NCBI RefSeq assembly: GCF_037975245.1
Contig: NC_092561.1
Coordinates: 11,655,001 to 11,719,000 of the forward strand
Length of the DNA: 64,000 nt
Reading direction: 5' to 3'
DNA from: Apostichopus japonicus
Lineage: Eukaryota; Echinodermata; Holothuroidea; Aspidochirotida; Stichopodidae
Shown: one piece after another, positions 12,101 to 21,030 of the stretch
Numbering within the stretch: the first letter of the stretch is position 1
How the letters are laid out: each line of letters opens with the position of its first letter
The notes under the pieces: model-generated
What the model was told of the DNA's origin: nothing
Databases searched by the model: none
The model's input: only the letters and a program-made list of their open reading frames with translations
Made by a program: the position numbers and the translations under genes

Positions 12101-15100
12101 ATTCCTGATTGTGACTGTAATTTATTCCTATCTGTGACAGGGACATTTCAAATCAAAGAAAATGCAAATCAGGATGTGACACCTTTTTACTAAGTACTAA
12201 CCTTAGTTAGACAGGACAAGAAAGAATGTAACTGCTGAGCACACACAGCTACTGTAACAGCATCTCTGACCAGATTCCAGAATAGACAAATTATGAGAAC
12301 CTGGAATTTCCGTCACATTAAGCACAAGATATTTTCTCTCATAATAGGTGTAAATTCACATTCATAAAATAAGTGACCTTGCAACTTTAAACAGATTGAG
12401 AATAACCTTTTGGCCATGATGCCATTTTAGTATTTATTTCATGTAGCAACTTTGAACATTCATACATTACAGTAATCTTACTAGTTTTTCCTCAACCAAA
12501 TACTTAGACTCTGCAGTGAAGGTCAAGCGAGACATCAACATGCATAACAGTTTTGGTAGGACACGGCTGGGATTGGAAATTGAAATATATCAACAAAAAA
12601 TTACCAAACAATTTTTTTATTATGCCACACAACTTGGTTAACCAAACCAAGAGGTCATCAAAAGTTCATTATGGTTTTAATATTGTGGATAAATGCATAC
12701 ACCTAGCCTTAGCATAGGCCCCTTTAAGTTTTATCACTCAATTCATTTATACCTGAAAAAGAAAATGATAGAAGGATGAGACATATTTTTACATGTCAAT
12801 GTCTTGTCTTTCTGATCACATAGTCTCGGGCCTACAGATACGCCTACTGTACCAGTTTTGTGGAAATTTTGCAGACGTAGGATCTACACTTAAACCATAA
12901 ATTTATGAATATTGTGACCCCCAATAAAAATAAACATTTGTTATACTATGGCGAGGTATAAATTAGTAGTTTCTTGTCCTGCCTACATCCTTTTGCCCAC
13001 TGGGTCAATTTCCTTCCCTTTTTTAATTTTCAAATTTGAACAACCAATTTACCCAAATTTTTACCACACTCTCTGTAGGTTAATTGCCTGCACCCTCACT
13101 TTTCTGAACAGTTAGGACGAGAAACTATTTTATTTATACAAATGTGATCAATATGGCCCAGGCAATACTAGCATTTATTTAAGTTATATTTGTAATATAT
13201 GACACAACTATATTTGTAATAGTACTGTAGGCCTAAGTAATATATGACACTCAAACTAAGTTTTCCAAAACAATTTTCTGCAAGCTAGTATGAAGTGGAC
13301 TAAGTTAGGCCTATCCTTAGTGACATCTTAATAGTTTTCTTAACTTTGTTCTGAAAACTGACAAATGTGAGACTAGGACTGTCAAGTGTCATCAACATTA
13401 CTTATCCCACGCCAAACACAAGCATAACGCTTTACCTCCGTAGCCTAACATACACGCAAAGCGCGCTCTATCTTGTGCAGCAGAGTTAGGCCTGGCCTAC
13501 GCACGGGCTAGTCTGGGCTACGAACACAATATATACTGTTGACCTAACGTTTGGATATTTCCAAGTCTGTAGATGGACACATCCTAACGTTAGGCTAGGC
13601 CAAGTAATACTAGCAAATCCGTTTGGGGGTATGAATACATTATACTATACCTTCAAATGATTCCTTCAAGTCTTCTACCCCCAACTTCGTTGAAAGTGTC
13701 AACACATCACCATCATCAACCGGCGACGAGAAAGACATAATTCAAAATATACTCATGAATATACTCAAGAATATTCTATTGCATATTCTATTTCGATCCA
13801 TATGTACCGTATCTAGTAGAAGTGTGCATCACGTCGCAGCGCGCAACATGCCTTCACTAGTACGCCAGCGTAGTTAGTATACACGGATGTACGTACGCAA
13901 TGATCACATTGCAGTGCGAATTGTACGACAATATTTTGGCGGGAACATTGCCCAGACGTTGGGCAAATGGACTCGTATATATACAGGATAAACGTTGGAT
14001 AAATGTTTCCAACACCATTTTACCCATAATGGTTAAAGAATGGAAAAAACCAACATTTTCTTAAAACATCTCTACCCAACAAATTTTTGCCCAACGTTTT
14101 AAGAGTGTAGCAGTAACTACATTTTACAAATAATTAAAGGTGCGTACAATCTATGCATAATAGTACTGTGTTTTGCAATTTCTTGAGCGTTATTATGTTC
14201 AAGTATTTGTTATGAGGTAAACCTAGCCTAGATTCATTTGGGACGATCGAGTACATAATGCAGTCCTGACAAGCGTGCTTATTCGCCCGACGATTGGGTA
14301 CATATGCAGGACCGGCGGGCTAATTTGCCCGACGATCTGGTACCATGATAGCTTCATGCTGTAATGGCTGTACACTCTTAAAAAGTTGGGTAAAAATATT
14401 GACCAACTTTCAACCAACACTGGGTACATATGTAACCGCTCAAAAAATGGGCAAAGTTTGCCCAACAGCAGTTGGGTAATTTCTTGAGCATTATTATGTT
14501 CAAGTATTTGTTATGAGGTTAACCTAGCCTAGGCCTAGGCTAGATTCATTTTGGGACGATCGAGTAGGCCTACATATTGCAGGACAAGCGTGCTTAGTCG
14601 CCCGGCGATCGGGTACATATGCAGGACAGGCGGGCTGATTTGCCCGACGATCGGGAACATATGCAGGACCGGCATGCTTATTCGCCCGACGATCATGTAG
14701 ATAGGCCCCACCAATTATAACAATAGCCTAGGCCCTATTTGCTATAGTGCAGCCTAGCTAGGCCTACCTCGCGCACAAGCCTAGAATAACCAACGTTACG
14801 AACTGTCAAGCTTTTATTCTGTATTAATTGGAGAGAAAAAAATACATACATACCCTCGAACACTGTTATCACTTCTTCGTGGAAACCTTTATTTGTAAGA
14901 AAAGTTCTTAAAGACTCAGCCATTGCTAATTTATAACCTTTACTCTAGCTTAGACATACGGTCGTCTGTCTCGTTCATGCCTAGCTGTGTGTACGGCGTG
15001 CGTACGTACAGTACATCGAGTACCTGGCTAAGCGAAGAATATAGTAGTATATATCAGGGTTGTCCAACCTTTTGCAGAGGAGGGCCACATGGAATGATTA

Positions 15101-16168
15101 TGATGAAGGAGGGGGCCGCATGAACCCTACGCTCGATTTTTCGATATTTTTGCCCGAAGCCCAAGGCAACAAAATGTGAGCACTGCGCGCGGAGCGCACT
15201 GATTTATTTTCCTTCCTGATAAAACAGATGAATAAAGTTCAGCCGCCCCCCCCCCCACCTCCGCTAAGAGAGTGTCACACAAACTGACCTGTATGCAGTT
15301 TTTTGGACCCAGAAGGTTCGAATGATTGATTATATAGCTTCAAATTGTTATCAATAAATCTGCTCACTAAAATTTCGCACCGTAGAGCATCTCTGGCGGG
15401 CCGGACGCAACCCTGCGGCGGGCCGGACTGTGGCCCGCGGGCCGTAGGTTGGACAACCCTGGTATATATGTTCCCAAATTGTAGCGCTCGTTGTCACTTA
15501 TTTTTGTGCGGCGTATTTGCAAGTTTTCGGATGACGTAGGCGCATTTATATTCTCTGATTGGATACATTTTTCAGTGGAATACAGAGACTGAAAATGGTA
15601 AGATGCCATGCCACATGTGATTAGCTGATTGGTTAATACAGTCAGTCCAAAACAGCGACTGAACGGTGTAACTGATAATATAGTCTAAGTAGGTGTTTCT
15701 CAGTCTAAGCTCAGTGTTTAACACTGAAAAAAATTTCAGTCTCACAGAAGACTGAATTCTTCAGTCTATCATTTTAAGAGAGTGACATTACGCCTGCTTA
15801 CTTCAAGTTCACTTCTGCTGCAAAATGTTGCTAGGAACCGAATGCAAATTTCACCAGGATGCTTATAATATTAATTCCTGTCTCATCTGTAAATTGTAAA
15901 GTTTTCCTCTGGACTATCTTCTTAACAAGTTCTCGTTATAATATCTTTTAAAAAGCAAGTCAGAATCGGTTACACTGACAGTGGTTCAGAGGGAAGATGG
16001 CGGTGGATCGATGGAAGTACTAGCTCTCACACCAGATGGGATAGTGGTCAGCCGGACAATGCCGGAAGCCGTCAGCACTGTGCGGTGATTTGGAAAACAT
16101 CTACTGATTACGGAAAATGGGATGATGAAGGATGCGGCAACAGCCGGGCATTCATCTGTGAATACTAG
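3005..16168 (+). CDS. Secreted C-type lectin, QPD (galactose-type) CTLD, three exons
   Basis: CDS is join(3005..3114, 4414..4594, 15956..16168), giving 167 aa. Both introns have GT-AG borders and compatible phases (2, then 0). Residues 1-20 form a signal peptide (MKTSLVIVVLLVSAFAETYG). The rest is one long-form C-type lectin domain. It starts with the CPKFW...HCY signature (C24, C35) and continues with C53, C139, C157 and C165 in the usual 1-4 and 2-3 pattern. A seventh cysteine, C65, has no obvious partner and could link subunits. The sugar/Ca2+ site is QPD (129-131), which in this family indicates galactose-type binding. The second Ca2+ motif, usually WND, is WDD here (152-154). The length is normal for a single-CTLD secreted lectin, probably an innate immune or adhesion lectin. 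An alternative donor at 4568 would also keep frame but drop nine residues. Intron 2 (11.4 kb) is swollen by transposons. Confidence 0.92.
3115..4413 (+). other. Lectin intron 1 (phase 2)
   Basis: AT-rich intron running from GTGAGT to acceptor ...ACACCCAG. A 63-codon open frame at 3799-3990 has no recognisable content. No transposon or RNA gene was seen here. Confidence 0.85.
4414..4594 (+). CDS. Lectin exon 2: CTLD core
   Basis: Residues 37-97, including SYC (C53), the unusual C65, the conserved ASLVTVDSSEEN segment and WW (85-86). The upstream phase fits exon 1 exactly. Donor GTACTT at 4595 gives phase 0 into exon 3. A stronger-looking donor, GTAAGA at 4568, is also phase 0 and would give a product nine residues shorter. 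Confidence 0.88.
4595..6945 (+). other. Lectin intron 2, part upstream of element A
   Basis: Non-coding intron sequence before transposon A. It holds the 26-bp palindrome, C and G tracts (5051-5063, 6603-6617) and a pyrimidine-rich stretch at about 6483-6575. Just before A there is an imperfect 83-bp-spaced duplication (about 6755-6812 and 6838-6893) starting ATTAGCAAAACAC. Short open frames around 5426, 5811 and 6136 have no recognisable content. Confidence 0.6.
4762..4787. repeat. Perfect 26-bp palindrome in lectin intron 2
   Basis: The 26 bases centred on TATA (arms ACCATGGAGCTAT) are identical to their reverse complement. This could extrude as a cruciform or mark an old inverted junction. 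No matching element ends were found nearby. Confidence 0.85.
6946..7245. repeat. Left subterminal AGACTGAA motif cluster of element A
   Basis: About fifteen direct and inverted copies of AGACTGAA/TTCAGTCT are packed into 300 bp next to the left terminus. A matching smaller cluster flanks the right end (15640-15775). Such clusters commonly bind transposase. That role is inferred here. Confidence 0.75.
7246..9334. other. Element A interior, no gene recognised
   Basis: AT-rich sequence between the left subterminal cluster and the 181-bp block. Short open frames (for example 8687-8878 and 8891-9085) are low complexity and show no domain. This is the 3' side of the minus-strand gene remnant of element A. 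Confidence 0.5.
9335..9515 (-). repeat. 181-bp block shared by elements A and B, copy 1
   Basis: Nearly identical to 11727-11907, with about six differences including two 1-base indels. It lies downstream, in minus-strand terms, of the last-exon remnant of A. In B the same block contains the end of the coding exon and the 3' flank. The rest of A and B is far more diverged. It may be a conserved 3' module, a gene-conversion tract or a small mobile repeat. Confidence 0.8.
9735..9881 (-). pseudogene. Last-exon remnant of element A gene, QPF domain
   Basis: 147 bases give 48 residues and an early TAG stop at 9737-9735. Aligned with the exon at 11852-12055 of B, it keeps QPF, then Gly, Leu, Gln and Ala-x-Pro at matching spacing, but lacks the terminal CFK motif present in B. 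The acceptor is well formed (CACCAAACAG). Confidence 0.55.
11727..11907 (-). repeat. 181-bp block shared by elements A and B, copy 2
   Basis: Second copy of the block at 9335-9515. Here it includes the final codons and stop of the QPF/CFK exon of B (stop at 11854-11852) and the sequence beyond. Confidence 0.8.
11852..12055 (-). pseudogene. Last exon of element B gene, QPF...CFK domain
   Basis: An uninterrupted 68-codon frame to TGA, coding-like in character. QPFVV begins about residue 14 and GVCFK about residue 48, as in the C-terminus of SAMD3-like proteins (family recalled, not searched). The final 17 residues are Lys/Arg-rich. Confidence 0.55.
13651..13738 (-). pseudogene. First exon of element B gene, SAM-like start
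   Basis: ATG at 13738, 29 codons and a phase-1 donor GTATAG. It lies 370 bp inside the right end of B, so transcription would run leftward from that end. It is homologous in placement, phase and sequence pattern to the first exon in element A. Confidence 0.5.
14373..14480. mobile_element. Truncated left end of element B
   Basis: The first 108 bp of B are repeated almost exactly after TA, then join the target repeat at TTTCTTGAGCA instead of continuing. It sits at the same position in copy 3 of the 274-bp repeat as B does in copy 2. It therefore probably arose by tandem duplication of the occupied site followed by internal deletion. Confidence 0.8.
14854..14923 (-). pseudogene. First-exon remnant of element A gene
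   Basis: ATG at 14923, 23 codons plus one base, donor GTATGT. It encodes MAESLRTFLTNKGFHEEV and ends TVFE. Phase and pattern equal those of the first exon in B. Confidence 0.5.
15055..15461. mobile_element. hAT-like MITE with 8-bp target duplication
   Basis: Inverted ends CAGGGTTGTCCAACCT... and ...GGTTGGACAACCCTG flank 407 bp of GC-rich sequence with no usable gene. The 8-bp duplication GTATATAT lies at 15047-15054 and 15462-15469. CAGGG...CCCTG ends and 8-bp duplications are typical of hAT elements. It is inserted in element A, between its first-exon remnant and right end. Confidence 0.88.
15470..15955 (+). other. Right end of element A and end of lectin intron 2
   Basis: Contains the right subterminal AGACTGAA/TTCAGTCT cluster and terminus of A (to 15782), then 173 bp of intron to the acceptor TTTTAAAAAG at 15955. 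The polypyrimidine tract is weak but precedes a perfectly phased, diagnostic lectin exon. Confidence 0.7.
15956..16168 (+). CDS. Lectin exon 3: sugar-binding half of the CTLD
   Basis: Seventy codons plus TAG encode residues 98-167. It contains EGRWRWIDG, QPD at 129-131, HCAVIW (C139), WDDEGC (152-157) and the terminal FICEY (C165). This is the Ca2+- and sugar-binding half of the domain. The acceptor at 15954-15955 gives phase 0, matching exon 2. Confidence 0.92.
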   Translation, partial: QVRIGYTDSGSEGRWRWIDGSTSSHTRWDSGQPDNAGSRQHCAVIWKTSTDYGKWDDEGCGNSRAFICEY

Positions 16169-16250
16169 GATGATAATAATGAATAAGTTCTAAAATTGAA
16201 ATCCAATCAGTGGTAGAGTAGTTTGGTGATTGGGAACTCTTTTCTTGGCT

Positions 16251-16256
16251 AATAAA
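16251..16256 (+). terminator. Poly(A) signal of the lectin gene
   Basis: AATAAA lies 83 bp after the lectin stop codon, followed by a GT-rich stretch (TTTGTTGTACCTCTGTTTGC) as expected for a cleavage site near 16270-16280. Confidence 0.8.
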
Positions 16257-16394
16257 ACGATCTCAGCAGTGAATTTGTTGTACCTCTGTTTGCATTTTTA
16301 AGACGCAATGCCGTGTAAGGTTTAAAGGTTTGAGGTGACGGAGGTAATGGATGGTACTCTATATAAACGGTAAGGCTAAACAATAATAAATACT

Positions 16395-16714
<320 letters not shown>

Positions 16715-16938
16715 ACAAAACATAACAAAACATCAAATCTTACCACAATGTTACCTTCCGAAAGACATTTCAGGACGATTTAAATAGCCCCCAACCCCCA
16801 GCCCTTGCCTATTTTAACAAGTGCGAGAGGCAGGGGGTAAACGTGATAATATACAATACAGTCCAAAGTCAATTGGGATGTCAAATGGTAAGCTTCCCTC
16901 CCCCTCCCCACCTTGGGATGGGAAAATTTAACAATCTT

Positions 16939-17863
16939 ACCATTGTCCATATACTAACCATTGTCCATATACTTACCATTGTCCATATACTTACCATTGT
17001 CCATATACTTACCATTGTCCATATACTAACCATTGTCAATATACTAACCATTGTCCATATAATTACCATTGTACATATACTAACCATTGTCCATATACTA
17101 ACCATTGTCCATATACTTACCATTGTCCATATACTAACCATTGTCAATATACTAACCATTGTCCATATACTAACCATTGTCCATATACTTACCATTGTCC
17201 ATATACTTACCATTGGCCATATACTTACCATTGTCCATATACTTACCATTGTCCATATACTAACCATTGTCCATATACTTACCATTGTCCATATACTAAC
17301 CATTGTCCATATACTAACCATTGTCCATATACTTACCATTGTTCATATACTTACCATTGTCCATATACTAACCATTGTCCATATACTTACCATTGTCCAT
17401 ATACTTACCATTGTCCATATACTTACCATTGTCCATATACTAACCATTGTCCATATACTTACCATTGTCCATATACTTACCATTGTCCATATACTTACCA
17501 TTGTCCATATACTAACCATTGTCCATATACTTACCATTGTCCATATACTAACCATTGTCCATATACTAACCATTGTCAATATACTTACCATTGTTCATAT
17601 ACTTACCATTGTCCATATACTAACCATTGTCCATATACTAACCATTGTCCATATACTTACCATTGTCCATATACTTACCATTGTCCATATACTTACCATT
17701 GTCCATATACTCACCATTGTCCATATACTAACCATTGTCCATATACTTACCATTGTCCATATACTTACCATTGTCCATATACTTACCATTGTCCATATAC
17801 TCACCATTGTCCATATACTTACCATTGTCCATATACTTACCATTGTCCATATACTAACCATTC
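16939..17863. repeat. 18-bp minisatellite, about 51 copies
   Basis: Tandem ACCATTGTCCATATACTT with the last base mainly T or A and occasional variants. Because 18 is a multiple of three and the unit lacks stops, it gives a 357-codon plus-strand frame (repeating HILTIV) and minus-strand frames repeating MVSIWT. These have no start context or non-repeat domain and are not called as genes. Confidence 0.97.
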
Positions 17864-20452
17864 CTTTTTATTTACATTGTGACAACCCAAGTCTTGACTT
17901 TAACTGGAAGCTATAGTATCTCTCCCTCAATGTATAATGATTATACCATAGATGTTAATAAGGTTATAAACTTAAATCAAATTTTCTTCAAACCTAGCTG
18001 GCATGGAGTTATCGCTACTGAAGTTTGGCATTGTACTCAGATATTTCCAAAATATTGGATTGCCACAAAATAATTGTTTACATACAATGATGAAGCACAT
18101 CATTTAAAGTACTCTTCCAATCAAACAAATGCTACAGCAGCATGTTGCGCAAGGAAGGGAAATCGATTAAAGAAGAAAAGACAGAAATAAGATCTGGCAG
18201 ATAAAAATAATACTGCATCAGCAACACAACAAATATAGCAGCAACATCATCCCCATAGCCATTAATCAAACCAATACCCACCATTCCCCTACAGCCACAA
18301 TTTCTTATACCTGCCCCCTCATATGCAATAGGAAAATGAGAACTGATAATAGATGAGTTAAAGACTGCTTCGTTGATACTTACTGTAGATAAGCAAGACT
18401 TTAAGATATTGTTTTATCCCAATCACCACTAGCAGCTACTTTGTTGAGTTGTCCATACTTACCATTTATTCACAGTGGTAATCAAATATGTCGCAAATAA
18501 AATCACACAACTACAAGAAATACCTCAAGGCAAGCCAAGTTTGTTTTGAGCAACAAAATCAAAATTGTGTTTCAGCTGTACTCTTTGACTTGTAATTGGA
18601 TATTTTGGTTTGGGTTTTCACTGATCTGACTCTAACATATGGCACATACTCAGTACATGGTGAGTTGGACTAGGCTTGGTTTTATACCAAGTGGACGTGC
18701 CCTGTTATATGTTACTCAAGACAATAAATATTGTATTAAAAGTAAAGTATATGAACATTGAAATGGTAGGTGAGAACTTCTCCAAAGATGGCTTGTCTGC
18801 ATGGAGGCAATGTTACTGAATTGTTTTGATAGCACTCCTCCAAACCAACCAATGTCACAGCATGTTAGGCAAGAAATGATAGCTAAATAGGAGAAGAACA
18901 GAGAATTTAAAAATAAATTACAGATAAAAACAACTATAACAGCAAGAACAATTGCAACAATATTAGAAAAACACGACAACATATTAATTGCAACATATTA
19001 ATAGCAACATACTAATCAAGCTAACTTTAAATGGCTAATTTACAAAGATAATTAACAGCTCAGTGATAACTCTTCCTGCATGATTTTCCTGAAATGGTGC
19101 AAATGGAATATAGTATAATTGCCGCCAAACCAGAAATTCCTCTTCGAATTCACAGCCACATGATTGGAGCAATGTCAGTCGGGATTAAATGCCATGATTG
19201 CTTGACTGCATGGACTATCCACGTGAATATCATTTCTATAGCATTTCTCCCTTACACAGATTACATGTGTAAATAAACAAGCATAAATGCTAGCCTTCAC
19301 AAATCCATGCATATACCCACAACATTAATACCCTGACTCTTTGTAGAAGAATCATCGAACATGCGCATAAACCACAGGATGATGTCTGTTAATATCAATC
19401 ATATCATACAAAGTCCTTAATTAGTTGCAAAGTTGCAAGAACTTTTAAGTTAACTTATTTTTAAATTGTTTTGTTGAATAGGCAGCCAGCAGACTAGGGA
19501 TTTCAAGGTATCACTAATGTGGCAAACTTTAGAAGCGTGGAAATCAACTGAGAAGCACCTTCCATAAGTCTGCTACCTTTCCATGGGACACAGCAGCAAG
19601 ACCTACAGTAGCTTACACCCATGTCATGAAAGTATTATTCTAACCGAGCTACTTCACCAGTTATTGAATGAACCACTTTGATCATGCTGCAATCCCATTG
19701 GACATAGGAGTAATGTATATTGCCAGAATGCTGAGTCTGTATTTAAACTGTGAACAGGACATGATCCTGCTTTGTCAAGTCTAAATATTCTATTGGTTCT
19801 GGTGAGGCACAATCCATGGCTTGCACAATGGCAGACTGACATGAGAATAATCCATACTGACTATCTCAGCCTGGAACTGTCTGTATACAACTCCTTCACT
19901 CCGCCTGCCATCTCCGAGAGTTTCTTCATCTGCAAGACTTGGGTTGGAGACAGTTTTCCTGGCAGATGCAGCAAGCAAAAGTAGATGCTGGCCGGCCCTG
20001 TCAAATACCGAGTTTCCTGCAAAAAGCAAATCAATATGCGCGAAATATGCCAAAATCATGCAGAGATAATGTAGGTAATGGTTCTAAAGTACAAATGTAA
20101 TCTTGTAATAAACCGTAATGGCAGCAACATCATCTTTGTAGGTTACATTAGTATCCAATGTTAACCTTTTATTGTAGAGACTACAAGTAAAGTACTTAAT
20201 AAACATTAATGCTTACTAAGAAGGGCAAAAACTTAATTACCTACATATGTTATGCTTAATATTTCCTTGTTTATAGAAGAAGAAAAAAATTCATACCAAT
20301 GTTTTTCAGCAGATCATAAACTTTATAGTCCTTTAGCTATAATATAATCATTCTTTATTCCAATGAATTTGAGAATTTAAACCTTTGAAAATGAACCATT
20401 AAAATTTTTCGCCAAAACATCATCAACTATACTCTTTTAGCTCTTAAATAAA
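17864..20452. other. Intergenic region, no convincing gene
   Basis: AT-rich sequence with scattered short frames. Degenerate related segments near 18110-18190 and 18780-18910 (both with GCATGTT and GGAGAAGAA/AAAGAAGAA themes) suggest old repeats. A minus-strand segment at about 19850-20020 follows a good acceptor (TTTGCTTTTTGCAG) but has no recognisable product. Confidence 0.5.
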
Positions 20453-20475
20453 TTTAAAGGTCAAGCGACACGTAG
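20453..20475 (+). repeat. Left terminal inverted repeat of element C
   Basis: TTTAAAGGTCAAG then CGACACGTAG. It pairs with the right end with one mismatch in the first 22 bases. Confidence 0.8.
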
Positions 20476-20598
20476 ACTTGACTTTACATAATATTAAACT
20501 TAACAATTCTTACATTAACAAAAACCCAACACCGCGAATTTTTCCCGTCTCCAAAGGGGTAGAAATTGGTAAAAAGTACTATTACGTAATAGATTCAG

Positions 20599-20606
20599 TG
20601 ACGTCA
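20599..20606. promoter_or_regulatory. CRE-type motif TGACGTCA near left end of C
   Basis: A perfect TGACGTCA palindrome followed by a G run, 430 bp before the P2X7-like ATG. A related GACATCACGGGGGG lies at the corresponding place in the right end. Activity is inferred from the motif only. Confidence 0.45.
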
Positions 20607-20880
20607 CGGGGGGAGCGCAGAAGAGTGCAAACTGTATATGTTCTGCGTAGTGCATTGGGTATGGAGAAATCTCAAACTTCTCGAAAATATTACCTTTTTC
20701 AGCAGTCTGTTACAAGAAAGTTAAGATTTGGATTAAGATGAAAAAACACAAATTGATACATAAGACATCGAACAAAACATCCATTGACTTCTATTTTCAT
20801 AAATTCTTTGCATTTTCTTCCTATCAAGCAACATAAACTCCGCAAAAATCGACTAGATTGACTCGTACAGGGAAAGCCGA

Positions 20881-20902
20881 AAACAAATGACGTCATTTGT
20901 TT
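20881..20902. promoter_or_regulatory. 22-bp perfect palindrome centred on TGACGTCA
   Basis: AAACAAA, TGACGTCA and TTTGTTT together make a perfect 22-bp palindrome 129 bp upstream of the P2X7-like ATG. This is a likely bZIP (CREB/ATF) site in the promoter of the transposon-borne gene, judged from motif and position. Confidence 0.5.
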
Positions 20903-21030
20903 ACCAAGTCGAAAGTGCATGATATCGTCGCTTGGAACTGCATGCTTATTGCTGTGCCACATACAGTTTCTATACACGCACTGTAGTACGCATATATACA
21001 CAGCACAGCATAGCTTATACATATCGCGAA

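Larger units (their letters stand above)
11852..13738 (-). pseudogene. SAMD3-like gene remnant carried by element B
   Basis: First exon 13738 down to 13651: MSFSSPVDDGDVLTLSTK then LGVEDLKESFE, 29 codons plus one base, donor GTATAG. Last exon 12055 down to 11852: 67 residues, including MTPQPFVVCRGTNLTPSQAY and AIGVCFK, then a basic tail and TGA. The first exon aligns with that of element A (L-T--T--G--E-----FEG, both phase 1) and the last exon shares QPF and following positions. This supports a common gene family with a SAM-like N-terminus. The acceptor giving an open frame is CCATAG. A stronger CCTGTAG 21 bases upstream would bring an in-frame TAG. Middle exons were not identified, so it is called partial or broken. 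Confidence 0.5.
10797..14107. mobile_element. DNA transposon B, CACTCTTAAAA termini, TA target duplication
   Basis: A 3,311-bp element whose ends read inward CACTCTTAAAA, A or C, GTTGGG, T or C, AAAAAT. TA is duplicated at 10795-10796 and 14108-14109. The empty site is preserved at 10522-10523 in a tandem copy of the target, which fixes both borders. Degenerate repeats of TTGGGTAA/CCCAAC fill about 10810-11170 and 13950-14100. The terminal core NCTCTTAAAA and the plan (TIR, subterminal motif cluster, minus-strand gene starting near the right end) match element A, so A and B look like two lineages of one superfamily. No transposase was recognised. Confidence 0.85.
10501..14700. repeat. 274-bp tandem repeat, three copies, interrupted by B and a B fragment
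   Basis: Copy 1 is 10501-10774, without an insertion. Copy 2 is 10775-10796 plus 14108-14349, split by element B. Copy 3 is 14350-14372 plus 14481-14700, split by a 108-bp piece of B at the same site. Each copy starts AGCTTCATGCTGTAATGGCT. Within the unit is a shorter repeat of about 40 bp, GACGATC...GTACATATGCAGGAC. Copy 1 shows the empty target site CTGTAGCAG. Confidence 0.85.
9735..14923 (-). pseudogene. SAMD3-like gene remnant carried by element A
   Basis: Two exons are recognisable. The first (14923 down to 14854) begins MAESLRTFLTNKGFHEEV, ends in phase 1 before donor GTATGT and looks like the start of a SAM-type helical domain. The last (9881 down to 9735) follows acceptor ACCAAACAG. 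It contains QYWQPFILSLGPELN and FFIVADKLAIPAG, then hits TAG where the homologous exon of B continues. The same QPF...G..L pattern ends the SAMD3-like proteins that are multi-copy in fish and invertebrates; this is recalled from the family and was not searched. Middle exons were not found, and element B lies between the two pieces. It is probably a decayed transposon passenger or transposition gene. Confidence 0.5.
6946..15782. mobile_element. DNA transposon A, CTCTCTTAAAATGA termini, nested insertions
   Basis: Both ends read inward CTCTCTTAAAATGA, then G or T, then AGACTGAA: a 23-base inverted repeat with one mismatch. Inside each end are many copies of AGACTGAA/TTCAGTCT (about 6960-7240 and 15640-15775), typical of subterminal transposase sites. 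The flanks show TG on each side (6944-6945, 15783-15784), a weak candidate 2-bp target duplication. Element B, a 274-bp tandem repeat and a hAT-like MITE lie inside it. It carries minus-strand exon remnants at 14854-14923 and 9735-9881. It sits in lectin intron 2, which would be about 2.5 kb without it. No transposase was recognised, so it is probably a non-autonomous or decayed copy. Confidence 0.72.

Noticed and set aside
15367-15609. Minus-strand 80-codon frame
   Set aside because: Crosses the end of the hAT-like MITE and has no domain.
16843-17916. 357-codon HILTIV-repeat protein
   Set aside because: It is the 18-bp minisatellite in frame; opposite-strand frames are equally open.
19790-20059. 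Minus-strand exon after a strong acceptor at about 20020
   Set aside because: No recognisable protein, no downstream donor with support, and two overlapping frames are equally plausible.
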